Assembly: GCF_900116205.1 (NCBI RefSeq)
Contig: NZ_FOZS01000004.1
Coordinates: forward strand, 310,001-374,000
Reading direction: 5' to 3'
DNA length: 64,000 bases
Source of the DNA: Halostagnicola kamekurae
GTDB taxonomy: Archaea > Halobacteriota > Halobacteria > Halobacteriales > Natrialbaceae
The notes under the pieces were generated by a model that worked only from the letters and a program-made list of their open reading frames with translations, had not been told where the DNA came from and searched no databases. Every line of letters begins with the position of its first letter. Position 1 is the stretch's first letter. The translations under genes and the position numbers were made by a program. Below, piece after piece: positions 26,541 through 35,824 of the stretch.

Positions 26541-26587
26541 CCGCTCGAGCCTCAAACGGGGTGACACGACGACTTCCGATCCGAACT

Positions 26588-26609
26588 ACGTTACACAGAT
26601 ACGGGTGTA
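26588..26609. promoter_or_regulatory. 22-bp dyad, GTTACAC-N8-GTGTAAC
   Basis: A perfect inverted repeat (arms extend to nine bases with flanking A and T). It lies between the convergent stops of the SMC-related and XRE genes, so here it could act as a terminator hairpin or as a binding site without adjacent promoter. Confidence 0.5.
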
Positions 26610-26671
26610 ACGTCTATTCTGTGCGGAAACAGTTTTTGGCAGCTGATCGCCGATTACGAGAAACAGAATCG

Positions 26672-27379
26672 TCACTCCGGAGCGTCTCGGAGTCGTTCGA
26701 GAAGTAAATCGATGTCTATCGTCGTCACGGCGAGGGAGATGTTTTCGCTGCGGGCGAGATCGGGCGCGTACTCCCACAGCTCCGCCTCGCTCACCCCGTG
26801 GAGGACGACGGCGTTCGGCGTCGGATTGATCACTCGCAGCGCCACGAGCGCTCCCTTCCCCGAGGTGTTGTTCGTAAAGACGAGCGCACGATTGGTGCTC
26901 TGTCCGTAGAGGTTGTAAAACTCGCTGCTCGAGAGGTGTCTGATCGCCTCGACGCTGTCGACGACCGTGTGTCCTGCGACGGTCGTGCGTTCCCCTGTCT
27001 CGACCTCCGTCGCCTCGATGTTCTCGTAACACTGTGCGAGCGAAACGTTCGCACGATATTCGTGTAGATCCAGAATAATTCCGCTATCGACCCCGGCAGA
27101 GAGCGCCCGCGTGTGCTGGCGAATGTGAGCGCCGCCGCGGTACTCGTCGATATCGAGCAAGGCCTTGACCGTGCGCCGGATCGTTCCGCTTCCCGGGTTC
27201 TCTCGTCGACCCGTTTCGTAATCCGAAATGACAGAGACGGAGACGTCGAGCTCGTCGGCGAGATCGTTCTGTGCGATCTCGAAATCCGTGCGCCACTTTC
27301 GAAGCGTCGCACCCGGATCTTCACTTAGGGCGATCTCACCCGCGATTTTTTCGGCCAGTTTGTCCCGTGCTTCGACCAT
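26672..27379 (-). CDS. XRE-type helix-turn-helix regulator
   Basis: The 235-residue protein has a Cro/XRE helix-turn-helix at residues about 25-80 (WRTDFEIAQNDLADELDVSVSVISDYETGRR). A second domain of about 130 residues follows, with LHEYRANVSLAQCYENIEATEV and a C-terminal part ALVALRVINPTPNAVVLHG. This layout is known from haloarchaeal regulators, but the ligand is not known. The ATG at 27379 is chosen since the longer frame adds a Cys/His-rich segment before it. A TTAAATA element on the minus strand, 23-29 nt before the ATG, is the likely TATA box. Confidence 0.85.
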   Translation of the reverse strand: MVEARDKLAEKIAGEIALSEDPGATLRKWRTDFEIAQNDLADELDVSVSVISDYETGRRENPGSGTIRRTVKALLDIDEYRGGAHIRQHTRALSAGVDSGIILDLHEYRANVSLAQCYENIEATEVETGERTTVAGHTVVDSVEAIRHLSSSEFYNLYGQSTNRALVFTNNTSGKGALVALRVINPTPNAVVLHGVSEAELWEYAPDLARSENISLAVTTIDIDLLLERLRDAPE

Positions 27380-27634
27380 ATGTAAATAATGTGCCAAACA
27401 GTATTTAACGGTGCCGAAATGAAGAACGTCGACGAAGCGTATCAACGAGCAGTTATATAAACGTTAAGATGCCAGTACGCTCGAGAGATTCGATGTGGTG
27501 TCCAACACTCGGGGGAGAACAGATCGTCCGAGAAACGCCGTCCTCGAGCGCGAACGATACTTCTCGGGACGGACCGAGTGAAGTCAGCCAGATCAGTCAT
27601 AATCGTAAAACAATGAATTTATGATTATTGGGAC

Positions 27635-27644
27635 GAACTAGTTC
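27635..27644. promoter_or_regulatory. 10-bp palindrome before the PadR gene
   Basis: GAACTAGTTC is a perfect palindrome ending six bases before the ATG of the PadR gene. An AT-rich TTTATGATTATT lies 20-33 nt before the ATG, so the palindrome would overlap the transcription start, a good place for autorepression. Confidence 0.45.
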
Positions 27645-27649
27645 AATGA

Positions 27650-27925
27650 ATGTACGACCTCACTGGATTCCAACGTGACTTGCTGTTAGTAATCGAAGGA
27701 CTGGACGAGCCACACGGGCTCGCAATCAAAGACGAACTCGAGGACTACTACGAAAAGGAGATTCATCACGGCCGGCTGTATCCGAATCTCGACACGCTCG
27801 TCGAGAAGGGGTTGGTCGAAAAAGGCGAACTCGATCAACGGACGAACTTCTATACGACCACGCGGCGAGGTCGACGTGAGATCGAAGCCCGCCGCGAGTG
27901 GGAGAACCAGTACATCGACGTCTGA
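27650..27925 (+). CDS. PadR-family regulator
   Basis: The 91-residue winged-helix protein shows the PadR pattern: FQRDLLLVIEGLDEPHGLAIKDELEDYY, then GRLYPNLDTLVEKGLVEKGELDQRTNFYTTTRRGRREIEAR. It lacks the C-terminal dimerisation helices of long PadR proteins and belongs to the short haloarchaeal form. Members are repressors of their own or neighbouring genes. A palindrome directly before the ATG is a candidate operator. Confidence 0.88.
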   Translation: MYDLTGFQRDLLLVIEGLDEPHGLAIKDELEDYYEKEIHHGRLYPNLDTLVEKGLVEKGELDQRTNFYTTTRRGRREIEARREWENQYIDV

Positions 27926-28408
27926 GACGAACAGGGACTGCCGCTTCACGCCAATATTTTCGCCGCTGAGGGCACGCTGGCCAAATTCTCGAGAGAGGGA
28001 TCACGCGGTGGGAGAGGGAATCGGGATGCAGAAAAGTACTGCACTAAACTGTCCTTTAGTGCAGTGAATTGAGTTAGCCATCTATCGCAGGAATATGAGG
28101 GTTTGAGCGTCCCTGGGCGGCCAATGCAGCTTCTATAAATGATATAATGCAATATTAAATCCGATCGAACGGCACGGTACTGGTGAAAAGGGTACCCCCG
28201 ACAAAACAGTCGAGATGGGGCCGATCACGGCTGGCTGGGTCTTCGACAGACGGCTCGAGCGAGATTTGGGTCCAGAAACGAGTCGTTTCCACTCCGCGGC
28301 CCGCTTTCGTACTCGAGTCGCGTACGCAGAAGTCGAATTCACGCTGGCGATGGCACCGAAGATCGGTCCGTTCCCTATCACAACGAATATCGGCTGCGCC
28401 TTCGTCGT
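27926..28408. other. 483-bp gap without a recognised gene
   Basis: Short frames exist on both strands (for example 28133-28432 minus, 28215-28412 plus) but none has recognisable family features. The stretch holds the perfect inverted repeat at 28038-28065 and an AT-rich block at 28130-28160. Confidence 0.5.
28038..28065. repeat. 11-bp perfect inverted repeat with 6-nt loop
   Basis: ACTGCACTAAA (28038-28048) and TTTAGTGCAGT (28055-28065) are exact inverse copies around CTGTCC. The sequence is more AT-rich than its surroundings. It could be a hairpin terminator of the PadR gene or the scar of two inverted mobile-element ends; there is no T-tract. Confidence 0.6.
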
Positions 28409-28414
28409 GTGAGT

Positions 28415-29611
28415 ATGCAGCGAGCCGAACAAACGGATCCGTATATCGATGTCGCGGTTCTCGGCGGCGGTGTCATCGGAATCTCAACTGCACTCTATCT
28501 CGAGTTACGAGGGTATTCGACCGCCATCTATACCGAAAAGATCCCGTTCCGGGACGAGCCAGCGCCGCGGTTTGCGACGCCGTACGCCGCTGCATCGATC
28601 AAGCCGGCGTCGGTAACCATGTCGGAACAGCGGCAGGCGCTTTCGATTTCCCAGGACGTATTCCGACTGTTCGCGGACTCGGGATCGATGGGAATCCGCC
28701 AGCAGGCACATTTCGTCGTCTACGAACGAGATCGTGCCGATCCTTCGTACGCGGAGATCGTGAGCGGATTTCGACGCCTGTCCGAGGTCGGACGGCACCC
28801 GAAACGTCCGGACGCCCGATCCGTCTTCGGGTGGCAGTTCGAGGCCTACTTCGCCGAACTCCCGGCGTATCTCTCCCGCTGTTATGCCCTCTACGAGTCC
28901 ATCGGCGGGCACGTATTCGAACGCTCGCTCACTCGAGACGACTGTCGCAACCTTCCCGGCGAGGCGCTTGTGAACTGCACCGGACTCGGCGCTCGAGACT
29001 TGTTCCCGGATCCACGGCCGTGGACGGTTCACGTCGGACATCAGGTGCTCGCAGATGGAGTTCAGCTCGTCCGAAACGATGATGGCGAGCCGTTTTCGTA
29101 CAACTATACGCCAGATCCCGACGCTGTCGGGGACGGAACGGCTGGCGAAGTGTATGCCTATCCTCGGATGGACACGCTCGTGCTGGGCGGCAGTCGAATA
29201 GAGGTCTCGCCGGACGACGAGTGGAACGGAGACGTTCCGGGTCGTTCCCGGTCGGTTGGCGGAGTCGAGGTGCCATCACGCATCATCGACCTGAACCAGG
29301 AGCTCCTCGAGACGTACGCTGGCGTGACACTCGAACGAGGAGAGCTGACCGGCCGCTACGGGTTCCGACCCGTTCGTGACCCCGATGGCCAGGGCGTTCG
29401 GCTCGAGCGCGTTTCGCTCGATGGTCGTCCAGTCGTGCACAACTGCGGCCACGGTGGTGCCGGCGTCACCCTCTCCTGGGGCTCCGCAGCGAAGGCGTGC
29501 GAACTGGTAGAAGAAGTGCTAGAACCGGAGCCGACTTCGCTTTCCGTGCCGCGCGAGTTCGCGGTTGCCGAGCGGTTGGCGGACCGAATTCGCTGTGGCC
29601 GCTACTCGTGA
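28415..29611 (+). CDS. FAD-dependent D-amino-acid oxidase-like enzyme
   Basis: The 398-residue protein starts with VAVLGGGVIGISTALYLELRGY, a dinucleotide-binding Rossmann fold, and ends with RPVVHNCGHGGAGVTLSWGSA, the second FAD-contacting motif of D-amino-acid oxidases. The middle has VNCTGLGARDL, also a DAO landmark. It would oxidise a D-amino acid (or a similar amine) to the keto acid, releasing ammonia and peroxide. A GTG two codons before the ATG at 28415 is an alternative start. Asparaginase is encoded convergently, 43 bp away. Confidence 0.88.
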   Translation: MQRAEQTDPYIDVAVLGGGVIGISTALYLELRGYSTAIYTEKIPFRDEPAPRFATPYAAASIKPASVTMSEQRQALSISQDVFRLFADSGSMGIRQQAHFVVYERDRADPSYAEIVSGFRRLSEVGRHPKRPDARSVFGWQFEAYFAELPAYLSRCYALYESIGGHVFERSLTRDDCRNLPGEALVNCTGLGARDLFPDPRPWTVHVGHQVLADGVQLVRNDDGEPFSYNYTPDPDAVGDGTAGEVYAYPRMDTLVLGGSRIEVSPDDEWNGDVPGRSRSVGGVEVPSRIIDLNQELLETYAGVTLERGELTGRYGFRPVRDPDGQGVRLERVSLDGRPVVHNCGHGGAGVTLSWGSAAKACELVEEVLEPEPTSLSVPREFAVAERLADRIRCGRYS

Positions 29612-29654
29612 CGAAACGTATTCAGTCCCAGTCTGACAATTCGACCGGCACGTC

Positions 29655-30656
29655 TCACTCTGACTCCGACGACTGGTATCCGTGTCCCTCGAACGTGCGA
29701 GAGTCGAACGCTCGGTCGACGGTCCGTGGGGAATAATACGACAGGGCGACCAGCAGTTTGATTCGGGCCTTGTGTGCCGGGAGATTCGATGCGAACAGGA
29801 CGCCTTTTTCCGCGAGGACTGCGGCTCCCCCATCGGATCCGTATACGGGCGAGACGACGCCGTTCCGACATCTCGTCGCGATCGAGACGACGATACCGTC
29901 GTCGATCGCATCGTCGATAGCGTCCGCGACCCCGGCGGGGACGTTTCCCAATCCGAGCGCGTCGACGACGATCCCGTCGACGCCGCGCTCGAGGGCGGTC
30001 TCGATCTGCGCACCCGTCGTTCCCGTCGACGTGGGAACGATATCGACAGTTGCCGTCACCGTTTCAGCCGGGATCGATGCTGTGAGACTCTCGGGCCGAC
30101 GGTAGAACCAGAACCCCTCGGGCGTTCGCTCGGCAACGATACCGTAATTGCCGGAGTCGTACGCGTCGAGATTTGTGCTGTGAGCTTTGGTTACCGGTCG
30201 AGCCGCATGGAGTCGATCGTTGAAGAAGACGTAGGTCCCGGATCGAACGTGATCGTGACTCGCCGCGGCGAGGGCTCCGCGAACGTTTGCCGGTCCGTCG
30301 GGGTTCAGGCTATCGTTCGCTCGTTGTGCGCCCGTGAGAACGACCGGGACGGTCTCCTCGAGAACGAGGTCGAGGAAGTAGGCGGTCTCTTCGATCGTAT
30401 CGGTTCCGTGGAGGACGACTACGCCGTCAGCGTCATCGGCGACGTCTCGAACGCGATTTCCGAGCGCCTCGAGATCGGCGATCGTCAGCTCCGAACTCGG
30501 TATTTGCGCGAGTTGGACCAACTCGAGGTCGACGTGGTCGACCCCCTCCAGCGAGGCGTCCATCAACTCTTGGACCGATTCCGTCGGAACCGTGCCGCGT
30601 TCGCTCGAGGTGCTGGCAATTGTCCCACCGGTGGCAATGACGTAGACAGTCGGCAT
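29655..30656 (-). CDS. ansA: L-asparaginase (type I/II family)
   Basis: The 333-residue enzyme hydrolyses asparagine to aspartate and ammonia. The first catalytic Thr is in YVIATGGTIAST (near residue 11), the second with Asp in VVVLHGTDTIEETA. The Lys is in VTKAHSTNLDAYDS. No signal peptide is present, so it acts in the cytoplasm. It may also act on glutamine. It neighbours an amino-acid oxidase gene and a transporter gene, consistent with use of amino acids as carbon or nitrogen source. Confidence 0.92.
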   Translation of the reverse strand: MPTVYVIATGGTIASTSSERGTVPTESVQELMDASLEGVDHVDLELVQLAQIPSSELTIADLEALGNRVRDVADDADGVVVLHGTDTIEETAYFLDLVLEETVPVVLTGAQRANDSLNPDGPANVRGALAAASHDHVRSGTYVFFNDRLHAARPVTKAHSTNLDAYDSGNYGIVAERTPEGFWFYRRPESLTASIPAETVTATVDIVPTSTGTTGAQIETALERGVDGIVVDALGLGNVPAGVADAIDDAIDDGIVVSIATRCRNGVVSPVYGSDGGAAVLAEKGVLFASNLPAHKARIKLLVALSYYSPRTVDRAFDSRTFEGHGYQSSESE

Positions 30657-30845
30657 ACGTCGTATTGTTCGAACGAAACGTATAGCGATTATGATTAACT
30701 ACGGGTTTGCGTCCAGAGCCGAGTCGAAGCGATTCGGGTTACCGGCTATCACGTGGTCCAGTCAGGGAAGTCGATAACAACCGGAGCCGACCAAACCGGT
30801 AGGAGCCGAACGCTTCGCAGTGCCAATAGAAAACCTGTGTGATGG

Positions 30846-32615
30846 TCAGTAGCCGAGTTGCATGAACGCGAAGACCAGACAGAGATATCCGACGACGATA
30901 CCGATCGAAATCACCGGAATCGACTCGAAGAACTTGTAGGTCCCGTTGATACGTGTCTCCTCGGTTCGAGTTCCGTTCTCGAGCGCCTCGACGTTTATCT
31001 CCCCGCTGTCGATCGCCTCGGTTGTCGGCATGACTTCGGGGAGGTCTTTGCGCCGTGCGTCGACCTTGTTCAGCGCGACGACCGCGACCGCCGTAACCAC
31101 TATCGAAAGCGGCAGGAGGACGACCGCGGAGGTAATTCCGATCGCGTACAAAAGCAACATCAGTACCGTCACACCTGCTGCGGTCATCGCGAACGGAATC
31201 TGCGTGCGCACGTGATCGATGTGATCCGAACCGGCGAAAATCGAGGACATGACAGTCGTATCACTGATGGGTGAGACGTGATCGCCCCAGATCGCGCCAC
31301 CGAACAGGACGCCAACGAGGACCGGGAGAATCGATAGCCCGGATAGCTCGTAGCCGAGCGGAATCGCGAGCGGCGTCAGAATAGCCATGGTTCCCCACGA
31401 CGTTCCCGTCGTAAACGCGATGAACATCGCGGCGAGGAAGATCAGTAGCGGCAGGAACGAACCCGGGACGCCGCTGTTGACCATCACGTCGACGATGTAC
31501 TGGGCTGTCCCAACCTGTTCAGCCGCGTGGCCGATACTCCAGGCCAGCACGATGATCGCCGCCGCGATCATCATCGTCTTGAACCCGCTAATTACGGTAT
31601 CACTCGCCTCCTCGAGGTCCATCGTCCCGAAACCGATAGAACCGACCATACCGACGACCATGAACGCGAACGAACCGTAGAGCAAGCCGAGTGCCACATC
31701 GGTTTCCTGGAACGCAGTCGCGATATCGACGCCGGACTGGTGGCCTCCACCGAGCCACCACATCGAGACGAGTCCGACCACCAGAAGAGAAAGGATCGGC
31801 GCGAAGAAATTGATCAGCGTCGGGTTCTTCTCGCTTGGCTCACCGACGTCGGTCTCAATATCCGAGAGGGGCGTCGCGTCGTCTCGTCGGGTCTTCTTTT
31901 CTTTCCTGGCGCGCCACTCCGCGTTCAGCATCGGGCCGTAGAATCGCTGGGTGATCGAAATGAATCCGACCATGAAAAACGCCAGAAAGCAGTAGATGTT
32001 CCACGGAATGCTCTGTAAGAACAGGCCGAACGCTGTAATCCCAACTTCCTCGGCCGTAAATCGCGCGGCCTCGAACCCGACGATGATCATCGAGACCTGA
32101 TACCCTATCCAGTTCGAAACGGGACCGAACGTCGTGACGGGCGAAGTCGTCGAGTCCAGCACGTACGCGTGCATCTCCCGGGACGTATTGTTCTCCTGGG
32201 AGAGTTCTCGAGTGGCGTTCCCGGTCACGATCGTACTCGTATACGAATCGAAGAAGATGAAGATTCCGATGAGCCAGGTGAGCACCTGCGAGTCACGGGC
32301 GGTAGTAACATGGTCTCCGATCCAGTTCTCGAGGGCGAGAATACCGCCCGATTTGTAAATAAACGCGGCCCCGGCCCCCATGAACATGATCAAGAGCAAG
32401 AATTTGGTATCGAACGGCGATCTGACGACTTCGACGAGCCAGTCCATCGATAGCGCCGTTGCGGCTATCGGGTTCCAGTCGGCGATCATCAACGCACCGA
32501 TCCAAACGCCGGCGAACAGCGACACCAACACCTGTCGCGTGTACATCGCGAGTACGATCGCGAGCAATGGAGGTGCCAATGCTAGCGCTGCGAACGGCAA
32601 TGATTCGTATGGCAT
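30846..32615 (-). CDS. NhaC-family Na+/H+ antiporter
   Basis: The 589-residue protein has about twelve membrane helices. FFDSYTSTIVTGNATRELS in the fourth block and GTSWGTMAILTPLAIPLGYEL with WGDHVSPISDTTVMSS in the second half are the NhaC-family motifs. A charged cytoplasmic loop of about 50 residues (NAEWRARKEKKTRRDDATP) splits the halves. Family members exchange Na+ for H+, and some carry lactate, malate or basic amino acids. With asparaginase, an amino-acid oxidase and an IclR regulator around it, a substrate transporter role is conceivable. Confidence 0.88.
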   Translation of the reverse strand: MPYESLPFAALALAPPLLAIVLAMYTRQVLVSLFAGVWIGALMIADWNPIAATALSMDWLVEVVRSPFDTKFLLLIMFMGAGAAFIYKSGGILALENWIGDHVTTARDSQVLTWLIGIFIFFDSYTSTIVTGNATRELSQENNTSREMHAYVLDSTTSPVTTFGPVSNWIGYQVSMIIVGFEAARFTAEEVGITAFGLFLQSIPWNIYCFLAFFMVGFISITQRFYGPMLNAEWRARKEKKTRRDDATPLSDIETDVGEPSEKNPTLINFFAPILSLLVVGLVSMWWLGGGHQSGVDIATAFQETDVALGLLYGSFAFMVVGMVGSIGFGTMDLEEASDTVISGFKTMMIAAAIIVLAWSIGHAAEQVGTAQYIVDVMVNSGVPGSFLPLLIFLAAMFIAFTTGTSWGTMAILTPLAIPLGYELSGLSILPVLVGVLFGGAIWGDHVSPISDTTVMSSIFAGSDHIDHVRTQIPFAMTAAGVTVLMLLLYAIGITSAVVLLPLSIVVTAVAVVALNKVDARRKDLPEVMPTTEAIDSGEINVEALENGTRTEETRINGTYKFFESIPVISIGIVVGYLCLVFAFMQLGY

Positions 32616-32812
32616 ACATTCTCCTACGAGTCCGGTTCTCGTACTTTAACCTTTTGAATGCAGTTTCGGAAAGCGTCCATCTGCAATCGATTGGCGGAAT
32701 TCGATTGGTGACGTTCAATAATATCTCCGATTAGCTTGTGGAATTAGAGATTATTTTGGATTTCGAGGGTGGGAACAGTGATCGTCGTCTCGGATCGTCC
32801 AGAGATAGCGAG

Positions 32813-33577
32813 TCAGCCCAACTCCTGTGAGGCGAGTTCCGCCTCGAATTTGGGGACCACCCGCTGCAAGATATCCGGGAACTCCTGGTGGAGATCAGCG
32901 TCCTCGATCCTGTAGTCCGGTCCGGAGACCGTGAATCCGCCGATGATACTCCCTGACGGACCTTCGGCGACGACACCAGCCACCCGCTTTCCCAATATCG
33001 ACTCTTGGTCGTTGATCGCGTAGCCACGGTCTCGGACCCGATCGAGTTCGGCCTCGAGTGCCGCTCGAGACGTAATCGTGCTCTCGGTGAGTTGGGGGAG
33101 CCCCCACTGATCGACGATGTCATCGATTCGTGAGTCGGGCAGGCGTGCCAGAATCGCCTTCCCGATCGCCGTAGCGTGTATGTACTCGTAGTTGTTGAGC
33201 CTGGAGCTCGGTTTTGCGGACGGACCGACCGCGTCGAACAGGGTGACGATTCGGCCGTTCTGTTCGATTCCGAAATCGGACTCCTCGTTAGATTGCTCGA
33301 CGAGCTCGACGACGTACTTTCCGGCCAGTTCGTACACTTTAGAGCGGTTGCGGACGTACATACCGATATCGTAGAATCGCCCGCCGAGGTGATATTCGTC
33401 GTCGTCAGCGACAACGTATCCGTGCTTCCCGAGCGTGTACAGGTGTTTGTATATTGTGCTCTCGGACCGCTCGAGCGCCTCCGCCAGTTCCGGTGGCGTC
33501 GCCCCATCGAGTTCCTGAATCGTTTCGATGACCGCTAACGACGTCTCGGTCGTCGTTAAAAGTTGACTGGGAGCCAT
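32813..33577 (-). CDS. IclR-family transcriptional regulator
   Basis: The 254-residue protein has an N-terminal winged helix (LAVIETIQELDGATPPELAEALERSESTIYKHLYTLGKHGYV) and a C-terminal effector domain with ATAIGKAILARLPD, GYAINDQESILGKRVAGVVAE and IGGFTVSGPDYRI. Family members bind small carboxylic or sugar acids and control catabolic operons. It lies about 200 bp upstream of the NhaC-type gene, same strand, and probably regulates it, or itself from the long upstream gap. Confidence 0.92.
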   Translation of the reverse strand: MAPSQLLTTTETSLAVIETIQELDGATPPELAEALERSESTIYKHLYTLGKHGYVVADDDEYHLGGRFYDIGMYVRNRSKVYELAGKYVVELVEQSNEESDFGIEQNGRIVTLFDAVGPSAKPSSRLNNYEYIHATAIGKAILARLPDSRIDDIVDQWGLPQLTESTITSRAALEAELDRVRDRGYAINDQESILGKRVAGVVAEGPSGSIIGGFTVSGPDYRIEDADLHQEFPDILQRVVPKFEAELASQELG

Positions 33578-33778
33578 ACTCTCTCTGTTACGGGAGACTA
33601 CTTAAATCCATATATTGTAGAACGATCTCTTTTGTCCGTGTGGCTCTCGTTCATAGTAGACGGCTTTAGAGTTCGAGAGCGCTAAATTCTAAGGTCGTAG
33701 AACAACGCTCGAAAGCACCGAATTTTGGCTATTGAAGCACGATAACAGCAAGTATAGTACCATGATGACACCGATTTC

Positions 33779-33800
33779 ATTACACAAGTATGTGTGTAAT
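33779..33800. promoter_or_regulatory. 22-bp dyad, ATTACAC-N8-GTGTAAT
   Basis: A perfect inverted repeat with seven-base arms. It is one of four sites in the window with the same arms and the same spacer length. It lies 200 nt before the IclR start in the AT-rich divergent gap. Confidence 0.5.
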
Positions 33801-33827
33801 TCGATTGTTCGACTGACGGGGACATCT

Positions 33828-33846
33828 ATTCTATAAAACATAGAAT
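33828..33846. repeat. 7-bp hairpin with 5-nt loop
   Basis: ATTCTAT and ATAGAAT pair around AAAAC. A similar CATAGAA/TTCTATG hairpin is at 14633. Short and AT-rich, so a chance occurrence is possible. Confidence 0.4.
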
Positions 33847-34433
33847 TATGCTCGCTAATTTCAGTTTTCCAATAGCCATTACTCGTTTGGCTCGTTGCAC
33901 TCAGGTAGCACTCAACAACAAAAATATTTACACAGTATATATCATATAAGGTGATTACTATATCTCACCGCGGATGATGTTTACTATCTATATTCATAAC
34001 TTGCATTATTATTATCAGTAGCCATTTCTATACCGAGATACCGAATCTATGAATCATTGGACGACGGTATAAACTAGCTGCTGTGGAGATACAGATGGCA
34101 TTCGTCATATTAATTGAAGTTTCAATAGGTCACTCTCATACACGCTATTCAATACGTTCGATATATATGATGTTTAGTCAGCTATCAAAATATATCTTCT
34201 TGCACTCCTTTTATACTACTATTATAATGTGATTTACTGACTTATACTGGGTAAATATATCTAATTCTATTACAGCCAGTAGCCAACGAGTTCTGCACTG
34301 ACAAGACTCGTTTTCGGTCCACCCTGCCTGCCCGGAGTTTTTTTCGAGCGATTTACCGCTTCGGATCGTTTCCAGTCCGGCAGAAGCAAGCTTAAGCCCT
34401 AACCGGCGCAGTCGCTTCGAGTAGCGTACTACT

Positions 34434-34793
34434 ATGTCGGTAGCGACATCCCACGCCCGAAATCCGGATCGACCCGGCGGACCGCGGTTACGAAAGGCGT
34501 TTTACCTCGTGTGGTTCGTCGACCTCATGGCGACTATGCAGTTGTTTCTCGTCCCGTACGCTCGAGAGTTGAACCCCATCACGGTCATGTTCTACGAGAG
34601 CATCGGGTTGGTCGGCGTCGCCCTCGCAGCGGTCACGTACGCGGCGATAATCGTCGCGGTCGGGCACCTCCTCTCGAGACCGTTCGACGTCGGCTTCGTC
34701 ACCGCGGTCGTCTCGAGTTACGCCTTCTTCGCGAGTAACAACGTCTTCCTCCTGCTATTCCGCGAACCGCTGTTCAGCGGTGCGGGGATGTAA
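34434..34793 (+). CDS. small membrane protein of unknown function
   Basis: The 119-residue protein has a polar, Pro/Arg-rich N-terminus of about 25 residues, then three membrane helices (FYLVWFVDLMATMQLFLVPYA, VGVALAAVTYAAIIVAVGHLL and FVTAVVSSYAFFASNNVFLLLF). It has no recognised family motif. It precedes the sugar-lactonase gene on the same strand but with 91 bp between, so cotranscription is not certain. Confidence 0.65.
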   Translation: MSVATSHARNPDRPGGPRLRKAFYLVWFVDLMATMQLFLVPYARELNPITVMFYESIGLVGVALAAVTYAAIIVAVGHLLSRPFDVGFVTAVVSSYAFFASNNVFLLLFREPLFSGAGM

Positions 34794-34884
34794 CTCTCGA
34801 CGAAGAGAACCGTCTCGAAGGGTGGTCCAGCCGTTCGCATACTCGCCCCTGTGTATTCAAGTACGTACGTGAGAACGTCCAGAT

Positions 34885-35760
34885 ATGCAGGCGTTAGAGC
34901 GGATTGTCGATCCCTGCGCCGGGACGGGTGAAGGACCGTTGTGGCACCCCGGGGAGGCGGCGCTTTTCTGGGTGGACATTCCCGTGGGCGTACTGTACCG
35001 CTACGATCCCGAAACGGGCGAAAATGCCGTCGCCTACGAGACCGACGACTCGCCGCTGGGTGGATTTACCATCGAGGACGACGGCTGCCTGCTGCTTTTC
35101 GAGCACGGAGTGGTTCGTCGCCTGCAACCCGGATCGGTCGACGCCGACCCCGTCGTCCGAGTCGACTCGAGCACGCGATTCAACGACGTAATCGCCGACC
35201 CCGAGGGGCGCGTGTTCTGTGGCACGATGCCCGGCGAAAACGCGCTGGGGGACCTCTACCGCATCGATCCCGATGGTACCGTTCAAGTCGTCCTCGAGAA
35301 TGTCGACATTCCGAACGGAATGGGATTCACGACCGACGAGGAGACGTTCTACTTCACGGAATCGGAAGCGAATCGGATCTACGCGTTCGATTACGACAGG
35401 ACTACTGGGGAGATATCCGCCCAGCGGACGTTCGTCGAAACGCCGCCCGACGACGGGGTCCCGGACGGGATGACAGTCGACGAAAACGGACACATCTGGT
35501 CGGCGCGTTGGAACGGCGGTCGAATCCTGCGATACGATTCGACGGGTGCCGTCCGCGCCGAGTACGAACTTCCGGCCCGAAAGGTGTCCTCGGTTACGTT
35601 CGGTGGTTCGAAGTACGCGGATCTGTACGTTACGACCGCGCTCGACGGCGGAACGCGCGACGCGGAAGGAGACGGAGCTGGGGTGCTGTTTCGCGTTCCC
35701 GGCTCCGAAATCGACGCCGCCGGCGTTCCCGAGTTCCGATCGAGGATTGGGATCGAGTAA
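34885..35760 (+). CDS. SMP-30/gluconolactonase-family lactonase
   Basis: The 291-residue protein is a six-bladed propeller. Metal-binding residues are in TGEGPLWHP (Glu), FNDVIADPEGRVFCGTM (Asn and Asp), VDIPNGMGFTTD (Asn) and DGMTVDENGHIWSARWNGG (Asp). Relatives hydrolyse sugar lactones such as gluconolactone, a step after sugar dehydrogenases. The next gene downstream, convergent with it, encodes an enzyme resembling uronate dehydrogenase, which would produce such a lactone. A role in sugar-acid breakdown is likely. Confidence 0.9.
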   Translation: MQALERIVDPCAGTGEGPLWHPGEAALFWVDIPVGVLYRYDPETGENAVAYETDDSPLGGFTIEDDGCLLLFEHGVVRRLQPGSVDADPVVRVDSSTRFNDVIADPEGRVFCGTMPGENALGDLYRIDPDGTVQVVLENVDIPNGMGFTTDEETFYFTESEANRIYAFDYDRTTGEISAQRTFVETPPDDGVPDGMTVDENGHIWSARWNGGRILRYDSTGAVRAEYELPARKVSSVTFGGSKYADLYVTTALDGGTRDAEGDGAGVLFRVPGSEIDAAGVPEFRSRIGIE

Positions 35761-35824
35761 GCGAACGGGCCCTACCCAGAAGCGAACGAAGGTTCTCAAA
35801 ACCCGCGGCGAGATCGACTCCTGC

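Larger units (their letters stand above)
33578..34433. other. 856-bp AT-rich intergenic region
   Basis: No protein-coding frame is credible. The GC content is far below that of the rest of the window, especially 33840-34300. It contains a 22-bp dyad at 33779-33800 and a small hairpin at 33828-33846. It may hold the upstream control region of the IclR gene, the decayed remains of a mobile element, or an untranslated RNA; I see no clear signal for any of these. Confidence 0.65.
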
